The notes under the pieces were generated by a model. It made no database searches. It was not told the origin of the DNA and saw nothing but the letters and a program-made list of their open reading frames with translations. Of a stretch of 64,000 nucleotides of DNA, positions 1 through 8,433 are shown one piece after another (positions within the stretch are counted from its first letter, which is position 1; every line of letters starts with the position of its first letter). The DNA is from Azospirillum canadense (GTDB lineage Bacteria > Pseudomonadota > Alphaproteobacteria > Azospirillales > Azospirillaceae), in NCBI RefSeq assembly GCF_025961225.1, contig NZ_JAOQNG010000008.1:31603-95602 (forward strand). Reading direction: 5' to 3'. Both the position numbers and the translations under genes were made by a program.

Positions 1-50
1 CAGAATGGCGCTTGGCGCCTCGTCTGTTCGCGCCTGCCGCCGATTCCTGA
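1..50 (+). CDS. C-terminal end of a gene entering from the left, probably terminase large subunit
   Basis: Frame 3 is open from the window edge to a TGA at 48-50 and encodes about 15 residues. The only basis for the terminase call is position: in lambda-like genomes the gene before gpW and the portal is the large terminase. The fragment is too short to identify by sequence. Confidence 0.35.
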   Translation, partial: EWRLAPRLFAPAADS

Positions 51-65
51 CCAGCGAGATCGCCC

Positions 66-284
66 ATGGCCCTCACCCAAGCCTTTCTGGACAAGCTGGT
101 GCAGGCCTGGGCCACCGGTGCGCGCCGTGTCGAATACAGCGGCACCGTGACCGAGTTCACGTCGGGCGCCGATCTGGAGCGCCGGATTGCCGTCACCGCG
201 AACGCGCTCGGCGTGCCGAACCCGCTCAGCGCCGCGGCTCCGGCCGCCCGCGCGCCATCCATCCTTTTGCAGTTCCGCCGGTAG
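66..284 (+). CDS. gpW-like head-tail joining protein
   Basis: 72 aa. The layout fits the lambda gpW family: an N-terminal helix, a short beta segment (GARRVEYSG then TVTEFTS), then a second helix (DLERRIAVTANAL). gpW-type proteins plug the portal vertex after DNA packaging. Size matches lambda gpW (68 aa), and the position directly before the portal gene is that of lambda W. The start ATG lies 15 nt after the upstream stop. The C-terminal 20 residues are low-complexity. Confidence 0.7.
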   Translation: MALTQAFLDKLVQAWATGARRVEYSGTVTEFTSGADLERRIAVTANALGVPNPLSAAAPAARAPSILLQFRR

Positions 285-288
285 CGCC

Positions 289-1881
289 ATGAAAGCCAAC
301 TGGCTCGATCGCGCCATCGGGGTCGTCTCCCCGGCGGCGCAGCTCCAGCGCATGCGTCATCGGGCGGCCATCGATGTGATGGCGCGCGCCTACGATGCGG
401 CCCAGCCGAGCCGCCGCCGCGAAGGCCGGCGTCCGCCGAACACGGGCGCGAACGCCGAAACCTGGTCGTCTTTGCGCGTGCTGCGCGGCGCCTCGCGCGA
501 GGCCGTACGGAATTCCGGGTACGCGGCGAAAGCCGTCCGAACCTTGGCGACCAAGCTGGTCGGCACCGGAATCACCCCGCGCGCGGATACCAAGAACGAG
601 AAGCTCGACAAGGAGATCAATGACGCCTTCGAGATCTGGCGGAAGGAGTGCGACGCGGCCGGTACGCACGATTACTATGGCCTGCAACGTCTCGCCGCCC
701 GGTCCTTCTTCGAAGGGGGTGAGGCGCTGACCAGAAAGCGGATGCGCTTCCGCCGCGACGGCCTGTATGTGCCGCTCGAGCTCCAGATGCTGGAGCCGGA
801 TCATCTGGACGAGACGAAAAACGAGATCATGGCCAATGGCCGCATCGTCCAGGGCATCGAGACCAGCAACGGGCGCGAGCGCCGGGTGGCCTACTGGCTC
901 TTTCCAGACCATCCCGGCGAACGCGTTGGCCTGATCCGTGGCGGCGGCCTTGAGCCGAAGTCGGTGCCGGCCGACGAGGTGGCGCACTTCTATGACAAGC
1001 TGCGCATCGGGCAGCAGCGTGGCGTGCCCTGGCTTACGTCCGTCCTGATCGCCCTGGAAGATCTGGGCGACTACCGCGTCTCGGAGCAGATGCGGAAGAA
1101 GCTGGAAGCGTGCTTCGTCGGCGCGGTCATTGGGGAGGGGGACGGCAACGACGGTCAGCTTGGGCCGCGCGCGGTCGACGCAACGGGCCAGCTTGTCGAG
1201 ACCGTTTCGCCCGGTATGCTGTTCCGCGCCACCGGCGCCAAGCAAGTCCAGTTTCACCAGCCGACCACCAACCCGGACTACCCGGGCTACATCAAAAGCG
1301 AGTTGCGCGGCGTCGCCGCCGGCGCGTGCATGACGTACGAGCTGCTGACCGCCGACCTATCGGACGTCAACTATTCCAGCTACCGGGCCGGTCTGAACGA
1401 CTTCCACGCGATGATCGATCAGCTTCAGTGGCTCGACTTCATCCCGATGTGGTGCGAGCCGACGTGGCGCTGGTTCATCGACGCGGCCTATCTGGCGGGC
1501 CGCATCTCGCAGCGTCATTACGGCGTCGCCTGGGAGCCCCCGAAGTTCGTGTCCCCGGACCCGCTCAAGGACTTCCTCGCCGATTTGGGCGAGGTGCGCG
1601 CCGGCTTCCAGGCGCCGCAGCAGGCGATCGCGCGCCGGGGCTACAACTGGCGCGAACTGCTCGCCCAGCACATCGAGTGGAAGAAGGCCGTCGGCGACGC
1701 TGGCCTGGTGTTCGACATCGACCCGAGCAAGGTCACCAAGACCGGTGCGGCGAACAACGTCCAAGATGCGCCGCCGGGCGACCGCGCCATGACGCTCGCC
1801 CGCGCCGCGCTCGACATGCTTGAGGCTGAGGGCGATCCCGACGCCGCCACGCTCCGCGCCCTGATCGAGCAGCGCGGCTAA
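289..1881 (+). CDS. Phage portal protein, lambda family
   Basis: 530 aa from the ATG at 289; a longer upstream extension in frame would overlap the preceding gene and is not protein-like. This is the lambda gpB-type portal, a dodecameric ring at one capsid vertex for DNA entry and tail attachment. Hallmarks: early NSGYAAKAVRTLATKLVGTG segment, DNDx-like EPDHLDE, the HFYDKLRIGQQRGVPWL segment, and the SDVNYSSYRAGL motif near residue 360 typical of this family. Length matches lambda gpB (533 aa). It sits 4 nt after the gpW-like gene and is followed by the capsid gene, as in lambda. Confidence 0.93.
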   Translation: MKANWLDRAIGVVSPAAQLQRMRHRAAIDVMARAYDAAQPSRRREGRRPPNTGANAETWSSLRVLRGASREAVRNSGYAAKAVRTLATKLVGTGITPRADTKNEKLDKEINDAFEIWRKECDAAGTHDYYGLQRLAARSFFEGGEALTRKRMRFRRDGLYVPLELQMLEPDHLDETKNEIMANGRIVQGIETSNGRERRVAYWLFPDHPGERVGLIRGGGLEPKSVPADEVAHFYDKLRIGQQRGVPWLTSVLIALEDLGDYRVSEQMRKKLEACFVGAVIGEGDGNDGQLGPRAVDATGQLVETVSPGMLFRATGAKQVQFHQPTTNPDYPGYIKSELRGVAAGACMTYELLTADLSDVNYSSYRAGLNDFHAMIDQLQWLDFIPMWCEPTWRWFIDAAYLAGRISQRHYGVAWEPPKFVSPDPLKDFLADLGEVRAGFQAPQQAIARRGYNWRELLAQHIEWKKAVGDAGLVFDIDPSKVTKTGAANNVQDAPPGDRAMTLARAALDMLEAEGDPDAATLRALIEQRG

Positions 1882-1901
1882 CTCCAGCAACCGGAGAAAC
1901 C

Positions 1902-4016
1902 ATGACGACACCGACCCAAGGGGCGGCGCCGGGCGGTGCCGCTTCGCAGCAGCGCGGCACGCCGGACCAGCCCATTCAGATGCGGGCCGCCAACCTGGAG
2001 CCGGCCTCCTTCAACGCGGATGACCGCACGGTCGAGCTGGTGGCCTCCACCGGTGCCACCGTCCGCCGCTATGACTGGTGGACCGGCGAGCAGTACGACG
2101 AGGTGCTGCTGGTCACCGCCGACGCGGTGGATCTGACCCGGTTCGAGGCCGGCAGCGTGCCGATCCTGAACGCCCACAGCCAGTGGGAGGTGAAGGACAT
2201 CATGGGCGCCGCCGTCCCCGGCACGGCCCGCTTTGAGAGCGGCAGCCTGATCCTGACGGCCAAGCTGTCGTCCCGCGACGACGTTGCCGGGTTCGCCCAG
2301 GATGTCGCCGACGGCATCATCCGCAACGTCTCGGTCGGTTACCGCGTCCTCGGCTACGAGGTTGACGAAACCACCAAGCCGAAAACCCGCACCATCACGA
2401 AGTGGGAGCTTCTAGAGGTGTCCTTCGTCCCGGTCGGTGCCGACGGCGCGGCCGGAACGCGCGCCTTGCCGGACACCGCTCCCGCTCAGGCCCGCCACGC
2501 GGAGGGCGCCCAGCCCGCCGCTACCGTCAACGTGACCATCGACACGGCCGGCATTGCCACAGCCGTGACCGACGCCGTTTCCCGCGCGGTCGCCGCGCAC
2601 TCCCCCCACCAGGACAGCCAAGGAGACACCCGCATGTCCGTGCAGACCAATCCGGCGGCCGAGCCCACGCCGTCCGAGTCCCCGATCGAGAACCGCTCGG
2701 CCCCGCCGCAGCCCGCCGCTCCGGCGCCGGCCCCCGCCCCGGATCTGACCGCCATCCGGGCGGCCGAAGACGCGCGCCTGCGGGAAATCCGCTCCATCGC
2801 CGCCAACCCGGCCTTCGGCGTCGGCGACGAGATGCTGTCGCGTGCGATCACCGATGGCACCTCGGTCGCTGACTTCCGCGCCGTGGTGCTGGAGGAGATG
2901 GGCAAGCGTCACGCGCAGCAGCCGGAGACGCACGGCAGCATCACCATCGTGCGCGATGAGGGTCAGACCCGCGCCGACTCCGTGGTCGAGTACCTGCTGT
3001 ACCGCACGGATCCGAACCGCAACAAGCTGACCGAGCGCGCCCGCGGCTTCGTCGGCTGCAGCATGGTCGAGTTGGCCCGCGAGTTCGTCGGCGGTGGCGC
3101 CCGTGGCCTGGACCGTGCCGAGATCGTCCGGCGCGCCATGCACACCACCTCGGACTTCCCCTACGTGCTGGGCGCGACGCTGCGTCGCACGCTGCGGACC
3201 AGCTACGAGAGCGTGGCGCTCACCTTCACGCCGTTCGCCCGGCGCACCACGCTGGCCGACTTCCGCGCGACCTCCCGCGTCCGCCTGGGCGCGGCGCCGT
3301 CGCTGCTGAAGGTGAACGAGGCGGGCGAGATCAAGGCCGGCAGCTTCAAGGACACCGGGGCGTCGATCCAGCTGGAGACCTACGCGCGCCAGCTTCGGGT
3401 GACCCGCCAGATGCTGATCAACGACGATCTGAGCGCCTTCACCCAGATCCCGGTGGCCTTTGGCGCGGCGGCGGCCCGCCTGCAGAACGACCTTGTGTGG
3501 GGTCTGATCACCAGCAACCCGGTGCTCGCCGACGGCAATCCGCTGTTCGACGCCTCTCACGGCAACTTGGCTGCGGCCGGAACGGCGCTGTCCGTGAAGT
3601 CCATCGCCACGGCCGACGCCGCTATGGGCAAGCAACAGGACGACAACGGCGCCGATCTGAACCTGATGCTGCGGTGGCTCCTGGTGCCGCGCGAGCTGCG
3701 CCAGGTGACCGACACCATCATCGCCGGCAAGGTCACCGCGACCAAGGCCGACGATGCGGTGCCGGCGTACATGACCGACCTCGGCTACGTCACCGACGGG
3801 CGCCTGTCGCGCGCCTCGGCCACCTCCTGGTACGGCGTCTGCGACCCCAACGCCTTCGACACGCTGGAATTCGCGTACCTCGAAGGCGAGGAGGGCGTGC
3901 AGACCACGGACATGGAGAAGGTCCAGGGCGTGGACGGCCTTGCCATGGAGGCTCGCCTGGACTTCGCGGCGGCCATCATCGACCACCGCGGCTTCTACAA
4001 GAACCCGGGCGCCTGA
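1902..4016 (+). CDS. Prohead protease / scaffold / major capsid fusion protein
   Basis: 704 aa. Residues about 25-190 resemble an HK97-type (U35) prohead protease with His92 in LNAHSQ and Ser144 in RNVSVGYRV as the likely catalytic pair. Residues about 245-330 are a Pro/Ala-rich then helical stretch, probably scaffold. Residues about 400-704 look like a major capsid protein of the Mu gpT-like group (FTPFARRTTLADF, VTRQMLINDDL, WLLVPREL). SD CGGAG precedes the ATG. An in-frame ATG at 2634 has a stronger SD, so separate scaffold/capsid synthesis is likely. Protease-capsid fusions are known in some phages. A strong terminator follows. Confidence 0.88.
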   Translation: MTTPTQGAAPGGAASQQRGTPDQPIQMRAANLEPASFNADDRTVELVASTGATVRRYDWWTGEQYDEVLLVTADAVDLTRFEAGSVPILNAHSQWEVKDIMGAAVPGTARFESGSLILTAKLSSRDDVAGFAQDVADGIIRNVSVGYRVLGYEVDETTKPKTRTITKWELLEVSFVPVGADGAAGTRALPDTAPAQARHAEGAQPAATVNVTIDTAGIATAVTDAVSRAVAAHSPHQDSQGDTRMSVQTNPAAEPTPSESPIENRSAPPQPAAPAPAPAPDLTAIRAAEDARLREIRSIAANPAFGVGDEMLSRAITDGTSVADFRAVVLEEMGKRHAQQPETHGSITIVRDEGQTRADSVVEYLLYRTDPNRNKLTERARGFVGCSMVELAREFVGGGARGLDRAEIVRRAMHTTSDFPYVLGATLRRTLRTSYESVALTFTPFARRTTLADFRATSRVRLGAAPSLLKVNEAGEIKAGSFKDTGASIQLETYARQLRVTRQMLINDDLSAFTQIPVAFGAAAARLQNDLVWGLITSNPVLADGNPLFDASHGNLAAAGTALSVKSIATADAAMGKQQDDNGADLNLMLRWLLVPRELRQVTDTIIAGKVTATKADDAVPAYMTDLGYVTDGRLSRASATSWYGVCDPNAFDTLEFAYLEGEEGVQTTDMEKVQGVDGLAMEARLDFAAAIIDHRGFYKNPGA
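2634..4016 (+). CDS. Internal-start product: scaffold plus major capsid protein without protease
   Basis: In-frame ATG at codon 245 of the fusion gene, preceded by a perfect AAGGAG at 2620-2625 with an 8-nt spacer. The product would be 460 aa: a Pro/Ala-rich head, a short helical delta-like region and the complete capsid fold. This parallels lambda C/Nu3, where the scaffold starts inside the protease gene, but here the nested product would also carry the capsid. It would supply capsid in excess of protease. It is a prediction from the ribosome site alone. Confidence 0.6.
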   Translation: MSVQTNPAAEPTPSESPIENRSAPPQPAAPAPAPAPDLTAIRAAEDARLREIRSIAANPAFGVGDEMLSRAITDGTSVADFRAVVLEEMGKRHAQQPETHGSITIVRDEGQTRADSVVEYLLYRTDPNRNKLTERARGFVGCSMVELAREFVGGGARGLDRAEIVRRAMHTTSDFPYVLGATLRRTLRTSYESVALTFTPFARRTTLADFRATSRVRLGAAPSLLKVNEAGEIKAGSFKDTGASIQLETYARQLRVTRQMLINDDLSAFTQIPVAFGAAAARLQNDLVWGLITSNPVLADGNPLFDASHGNLAAAGTALSVKSIATADAAMGKQQDDNGADLNLMLRWLLVPRELRQVTDTIIAGKVTATKADDAVPAYMTDLGYVTDGRLSRASATSWYGVCDPNAFDTLEFAYLEGEEGVQTTDMEKVQGVDGLAMEARLDFAAAIIDHRGFYKNPGA

Positions 4017-4040
4017 TCGGCTCCCGCGTGGTGACCCATA

Positions 4041-4071
4041 GGGCGGCCGGATGGTCGCCCTTTTCCTTTTT
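4041..4071 (+). terminator. Intrinsic terminator after capsid gene
   Basis: Eight-pair GC stem, 4041-4048 with 4053-4060 (one G-U), 4-nt loop, followed by TTTTCCTTTTT. It lies just before the SD of the decoration protein, so it probably attenuates rather than stops the head operon. Confidence 0.75.
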
Positions 4072-4085
4072 CCGGGAGTATCGGC

Positions 4086-4424
4086 ATGCGTAATTACGTG
4101 CAGGAGGGATGCACCCTCACTCTGACCGCCCCCTACGACGTGGCCAGCGGCAACGGTCTGCTGGTCGGTTCGATCTTCGGCGTGGCCTCGTCCAACGCGA
4201 CCAATGGCGCGGTCGTGGAGGCCTGCGTGGAGGGTGTCTTCGACCTGACCGCCGAAGGCGCGGGCAGCGGACAGGACATCGCCCAGGGCGGCGCGGTTTA
4301 CTGGGACAACACCGCGAAGCGGTGCACCAAGACGGCGACCAGCAACACCAAGATCGGCGTCGCTACCGAGGCCAAGGCGTCGACCGCGACCACCGTCCGT
4401 GTGCGCCTGAGCGCCGCGTTCTGA
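4086..4424 (+). CDS. DUF2190 capsid decoration-type protein
   Basis: 112 aa, all-beta, Ala/Thr-rich. The DUF2190 pattern is clear: MRNYVQEG start, LTAPYDVASGNGLLVGSIFGVA, a central VEGVFDL, and GGAVYWDNTAKRCT then KIGVATEAK near the end. Members sit next to major capsid genes and probably trim or cement the capsid surface like lambda gpD. The gene follows the capsid gene here, separated by a terminator hairpin. Confidence 0.82.
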   Translation: MRNYVQEGCTLTLTAPYDVASGNGLLVGSIFGVASSNATNGAVVEACVEGVFDLTAEGAGSGQDIAQGGAVYWDNTAKRCTKTATSNTKIGVATEAKASTATTVRVRLSAAF

Positions 4425-4485
4425 CCGGGCTGGGCCGGGGCGGCACAGCGCCGCTCCGGTCCGTTCCTTTCCTGGAGGACCGGCG

Positions 4486-4791
4486 ATGACCGTCCAGACA
4501 CCCACCAACCAGAACCTTGAGTCTCTTCCGGCGATCTGCCCGGGGCAGACCATCACCGTTCCCATCGGTGCCGGCAATCAGGTGTCGCCCGCCATCGCCG
4601 CAGGCGCGGTGCGCCTCTTCGCGACGGCTACCTGCTTCGTGGCCTGTGGCGATGCTCCGGACGCCACCGCCAACGGGTTCCCACTGGGCACCGAGGCTCC
4701 GGAACTTTTCGGCTTCACCGACGGACAGAAGATCGCCGTGATCGGCCGCTCGGGCGGAACCGGGACCTTATTCGTCACGCCGGCGCTGTAG
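4486..4791 (+). CDS. Hypothetical head-module protein
   Basis: 101 aa, predicted mostly beta strand, with Gly/Ala/Thr-rich turns and two Cys in CFVACG. I do not recognise a family. SD GGAGG sits 7-8 nt before the ATG. Its place between the decoration protein and the fibre-like protein suggests a small virion surface component, which is inference only. Confidence 0.6.
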   Translation: MTVQTPTNQNLESLPAICPGQTITVPIGAGNQVSPAIAAGAVRLFATATCFVACGDAPDATANGFPLGTEAPELFGFTDGQKIAVIGRSGGTGTLFVTPAL

Positions 4792-4842
4792 CGCCATCCC
4801 CCGACCCATCCTCGTATATCCCGATCAACGGAGCGACTCTCT

Positions 4843-5835
4843 ATGTCTTCGTCTGATGCCCACGACCTCGACGATTCCGTGTTCCGCGAGCACGCGCCGC
4901 GCATTGTCGCCGACACAATCGTCGCCGACAAGATCGTCAACGGATCCATTAGCGGCCTCCGCCTGCCCAGCTGCGAGCAGCCGACCGTGGTGCCGAACAC
5001 CGTCACCGCGGGCCGCCTCGTCATCGGCGAGATCACCCAGGAGATGCTCGACAAGGCGCGTATCGCCGATCCCAACGACAGCCTGCACGGCGTGACCGAT
5101 TGCGGCATCCCCGGCCATCGGGTCGAGACGCACGATTGCCTGCTGCGCGCTCCCCGGCCCGGCGAACTGATCGTCGACGGCGCCATCACGGCCACCACCA
5201 TCACGCCCGGCACCATCAATATCGGCAATGCCACGGTCAACGGCGTTAAGATTGATCCGGCGAGATTCAGCGTCGACACCATCAGTGGCGGAACGATCGT
5301 AGCGCCCGCGGCCGAGATCGTCGATGGTGCGATCACTGATGCCCGCATCGTGCCGGGCGTCGAGATTGAGGGCGGCAAGATCGTCGTCGGATCGCTCCGG
5401 ACCGACGGCCCGCTGCCGCTCTACAAGCCCGAGGACATTGCGTCGACGACGGTGACGCTGAAATCCGGGCACAGAATCGTTCAGAGGGGCAACCGGATCG
5501 ACATCGAGCGGCCTCTGCTGGACGAGCGCATCAAGGCCGGGTCGCCCCCCGACGGTCTGTCGCACGAGGACTGGGGCATCATTCACGCCGCCGCGGAGAT
5601 GCACAGCAACCGCTCATGGCGGGGATTCGGCGGAGTGCATCCTGAACTGGCGGCGACCATGCGCGCCATGCCCCACCCGCCCTTCGTGACCGACACGGAA
5701 TGGCGCGATCTCGCGCACACCGTGGAGAAAGGGTTTCTGATCGTCGACGGCGGCTCCGCCATCAAGGCCGTCAAGCTTGAGGCGATGAGCGTTTCCCAGT
5801 CCCGCCAGGACCTTCTCCAACAGCCGACGGAGTAA
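4843..5835 (+). CDS. Fibre-like protein with IVDGAIT repeats
   Basis: 330 aa. Residues about 20-190 hold degenerate repeats built on VADTIVADKIV, ELIVDGAIT, GTINIGNATV and EIVDGAITDARI, a Gly/Thr/Ile-rich pattern expected to form an elongated trimeric beta structure. The same ELIVDGAIT unit recurs between modules of the giant tail tip protein at 24424-34194. The C-terminal about 90 residues are helical and not repeated. Its place among head genes suggests a head fibre or capsid spike, or a misplaced tail appendage. Confidence 0.6.
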   Translation: MSSSDAHDLDDSVFREHAPRIVADTIVADKIVNGSISGLRLPSCEQPTVVPNTVTAGRLVIGEITQEMLDKARIADPNDSLHGVTDCGIPGHRVETHDCLLRAPRPGELIVDGAITATTITPGTINIGNATVNGVKIDPARFSVDTISGGTIVAPAAEIVDGAITDARIVPGVEIEGGKIVVGSLRTDGPLPLYKPEDIASTTVTLKSGHRIVQRGNRIDIERPLLDERIKAGSPPDGLSHEDWGIIHAAAEMHSNRSWRGFGGVHPELAATMRAMPHPPFVTDTEWRDLAHTVEKGFLIVDGGSAIKAVKLEAMSVSQSRQDLLQQPTE

Positions 5836-5840
5836 ACGGC

Positions 5841-6080
5841 ATGCTCGCCTCGACCGAAGGTCCCATTGTCGTGAACCCGCTTGGCCTGATGGGGGCGCGG
5901 GTGTTTGGCGGTCCGTACGACGGCATGCCCTACGCTCTGGCGACCGCTCTCTCGTCTGGGCTTGTCGCCCCCGTCGAGTTGGAACGCCGGGGCTGGCGTT
6001 ACGCCGAGGGGCCCGAGATCGCAGAGTTCGTTCCCTCATCACCACCGCCGTTCCCTGATCCCCTGTCAACCACCGCTTGA
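5841..6080 (+). CDS. Hypothetical small protein
   Basis: 79 aa, starting 5 nt after the previous stop with SD ACGGAG upstream. The N-terminal half (GARVFGGPYDGM) resembles short phage proteins of unknown role; the C-terminus is Pro-rich. No function can be assigned. Confidence 0.5.
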   Translation: MLASTEGPIVVNPLGLMGARVFGGPYDGMPYALATALSSGLVAPVELERRGWRYAEGPEIAEFVPSSPPPFPDPLSTTA

Positions 6081-6092
6081 TGGAACGCGCCC

Positions 6093-7427
6093 ATGCCAAC
6101 TCCTCCGCTGTCCGACACGTTAGCCCAGCAGGCCATGGATGCGTGGCATAGGCACGGGCGATCCCGAAAGAAAGCCGCCGCGGAGCTAGGAATCCCGGTG
6201 CCGACCTTCGAAAGCAGGTTGGAAGCCGCGCAAGCCCGGGGCCTGTCGCCAATTCTGGCCAAGCCCCGGGTGCGGATCACCGCCGCCATGCAGCGTGGCC
6301 TGGAGCCGTTACCGTCTGCTGCTCCGACCACCCCGGCCGCGCCGGAGGCGGCGAGTGAGCCTCTGAGCACCCGCGAGCGCATCGCCTACGACGACCGCAT
6401 TCGCGACCTGGAGCGCCAGCTCCGCCAAGTGCTCCGCGACGATCTGGACGCGGAGAAGGTCCGCACCGCGATTCTCGGCCTGACGGCCGGAACGCCGGTA
6501 CCGCCGGCTTGGCTCGTGGAGGAGACGCACGGCGGGAGCGCCCCCGGAGTCCCTGTGACAATCTGGTCGGACTGGCATTTCGGCGAAGTCGTCAGGCCGG
6601 TGGAGGTCGGCGGCGTCAACGAGTTCAACATCACGGTCGCCCGCGAGCGCGTGCGCCGTCTGGTGGAACGCACCATCGACTTGTGCTTCGCGCACATGGT
6701 TCGGCCGGAATACCCGGGCATCGTCGTCTGCCTCGGCGGCGATATGATTTCCGGAGACATCCACGAGGAGTTGGCCGTCTCCAACGAGCTGCTGACGGCA
6801 CCGACGCTGATCGAACTGCAGGGCGTTCTGATCTGGGCGCTAGAGCGCTTGGCCGATCGGTTCGGGCGTGTGTTCGTTCCCTGCGTCGTAGGAAACCATG
6901 GCCGCATGACACACAAGCCACGCGCCAAGGGACGCGTGCACACGAGCTTCGAGTGGCTGCTGTATTGCCAGCTGGAGCGGCACTTCGCGAACGATCCGAG
7001 GGTGCAGTTCCACATTCCCGGCGAGGCGGACGCGCACTTCAGTGTCTACGGCCATCGCTACATGCTGACCCACGGCGACAGCATGGGCGTCAAAGGCGGT
7101 GACGGCATGATCGGCCTCTTGGGGCCGGTCACGCGCGGGACGATCAAGCTGCGCAACAGCGAAGCGCAGATCGGCCGCGACTTCGACACGGTCATACTGG
7201 GCCACTGGCACCAGTACCTGCCTATGCCGGGCTGCATCGTGAACGGAAGCCTCAAGGGCTACGACGAGTATGCGCGCCTCTACCTGCGCGCCAGGTATCA
7301 GGAGCCCATCCAGGCATTGTGGTTCACCCACGCGCAACGCGGCGTGACCTTCCAAGTTCCCGTCTATTTGGACGAGCGAAAGAACGCCGAGGGCCGAGAT
7401 TGGGTGGCCTGGAGAGTAGCGGCATGA
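6093..7427 (+). CDS. HTH plus calcineurin-like metallophosphoesterase
   Basis: 444 aa. Residues 9-45 form a putative helix-turn-helix (RKKAAAELGIPVPTFESRL). Residues about 150-400 carry all metallophosphatase blocks: SDWHFGE (D160, H162), GGDM (D216), GNHGR (N267, H268), LTHGDSM (H326) and GHWHQ (H370, H372). Such phage enzymes are predicted di-metal nucleases or phosphatases; the substrate is unknown. The HTH could bring it to DNA. Its last base pairs overlap the next gene (ATGA), and it heads a three-gene cluster with DUF1937 and a dNMP kinase. Confidence 0.8.
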   Translation: MPTPPLSDTLAQQAMDAWHRHGRSRKKAAAELGIPVPTFESRLEAAQARGLSPILAKPRVRITAAMQRGLEPLPSAAPTTPAAPEAASEPLSTRERIAYDDRIRDLERQLRQVLRDDLDAEKVRTAILGLTAGTPVPPAWLVEETHGGSAPGVPVTIWSDWHFGEVVRPVEVGGVNEFNITVARERVRRLVERTIDLCFAHMVRPEYPGIVVCLGGDMISGDIHEELAVSNELLTAPTLIELQGVLIWALERLADRFGRVFVPCVVGNHGRMTHKPRAKGRVHTSFEWLLYCQLERHFANDPRVQFHIPGEADAHFSVYGHRYMLTHGDSMGVKGGDGMIGLLGPVTRGTIKLRNSEAQIGRDFDTVILGHWHQYLPMPGCIVNGSLKGYDEYARLYLRARYQEPIQALWFTHAQRGVTFQVPVYLDERKNAEGRDWVAWRVAA

Positions 7428-7828
7428 GCTTCTGGTATCTGGCCACGCCGTACAGCCTCTATGCCGGCGGCATCGACGCGGCCTTCCGCGCCGCCTGCGA
7501 GCAAGCGGCCATCCTGCTCCGGTCCGGAATCGCGGTCCTGAGCCCAATCGCGCACTCCCACCCGATCTCGATTCACGGCGGTATCGACCCGTTGAGCCAC
7601 GCCATCTGGCTGAAGGCGGACGCGCCGTTCATGGCTGCGGCCAACGGCCTGATCGTCTGCAAGCTCCCGGGCTGGACCGAGAGCTACGGCGTCGCGGAGG
7701 AGATCAAGGCCTTCGAGGCCATGGGAAAACGCGTCCATTACATGCAGCCCGGCGTGGTGCCGGCGGCGCTGCTACCGGATCCGGAGGTCCTGACCGCAAC
7801 AACCTGCCCTCTGGAGATGCTGGGATGA
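7424..7828 (+). CDS. DUF1937 family protein
   Basis: 134 aa from the ATG at 7424 that overlaps the upstream stop; an earlier in-frame start lies deep inside that gene. Family features: YLATPYSLY near the start, SPIAHSHPI, and SYGVAEEIKAFEAMGKRV near the end. The fold resembles nucleoside 2-deoxyribosyltransferase-like enzymes, but activity is unproven. Translationally coupled to both neighbours. Confidence 0.8.
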   Translation: MSFWYLATPYSLYAGGIDAAFRAACEQAAILLRSGIAVLSPIAHSHPISIHGGIDPLSHAIWLKADAPFMAAANGLIVCKLPGWTESYGVAEEIKAFEAMGKRVHYMQPGVVPAALLPDPEVLTATTCPLEMLG

Positions 7829-8430
7829 TCGGGCCGTCCATCGTCATCGCCCTGACCGGCTTGGCCGGCTCCGGCAAGTCCACCGTCGCCGACAGGCTGA
7901 CCGCTATGTACGGGTTCCGGCGGGAGAAATTCGCCGGGCCGTTGAAAGACATGATGCGTGCCTTCGGCTTGTCCGAAGACGAGATCGAGGGCGACCGGAA
8001 AGAGGTGTCGAGCGACCTTCTGTGCGGAGCCACGCCGCGGCACGCGATGCGGACTTTGGGGACCGAATGGGGCAGGATGCTCATCCACCCGGATCTCTGG
8101 GCAAGCGCCTGGAGGCGGCGTGCATCGACTGGGCGGGTGGTCGCGGATGACTGCCGGTTCCTCAACGAAGCCACGGCGGTCCGGACGCTCGGCGGGACCA
8201 TCGTCCGCATTGAGCGTCCGGGCCTTGCTGCGGCCGCCCATGTCTCGGAACAGGAAATGTCCGGCATCGTGCCGGACGAGACGATCGTCAATGATGGGTC
8301 GCCCGCCGATCTGGCCCGCAAGGTGGACGAGCTGGTCTCCCGCCTGCTGGCGCGGCCGTCGGCGGCGGTGGCCACTCACGCTGAACTCGCCACCAACCTG
8401 CCGGCGCGGCCGGTGATCCTGGAGACCTGA
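7825..8430 (+). CDS. Deoxynucleoside monophosphate kinase-like protein
   Basis: 201 aa. Walker A GLAGSGKST at residues 11-19; FAGPLKDM substrate-side segment; GRVVADDCRFLNEA, matching the DxRF block of T4 gp1-like kinases. The enzyme would phosphorylate dNMPs to dNDPs in the cytoplasm for phage DNA synthesis. The start overlaps the DUF1937 stop (ATGA). It is shorter than T4 gp1 but similar to other phage dNMP kinases. Confidence 0.82.
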   Translation: MIGPSIVIALTGLAGSGKSTVADRLTAMYGFRREKFAGPLKDMMRAFGLSEDEIEGDRKEVSSDLLCGATPRHAMRTLGTEWGRMLIHPDLWASAWRRRASTGRVVADDCRFLNEATAVRTLGGTIVRIERPGLAAAAHVSEQEMSGIVPDETIVNDGSPADLARKVDELVSRLLARPSAAVATHAELATNLPARPVILET

Positions 8431-8433
8431 CCC

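Noticed and set aside
2412..4577. A 721-codon leftward open frame opposite the capsid gene
   Set aside because: It is an antisense shadow produced by GC-biased third positions; composition is Arg/Gly/His-rich and the sense strand encodes a clear capsid protein.
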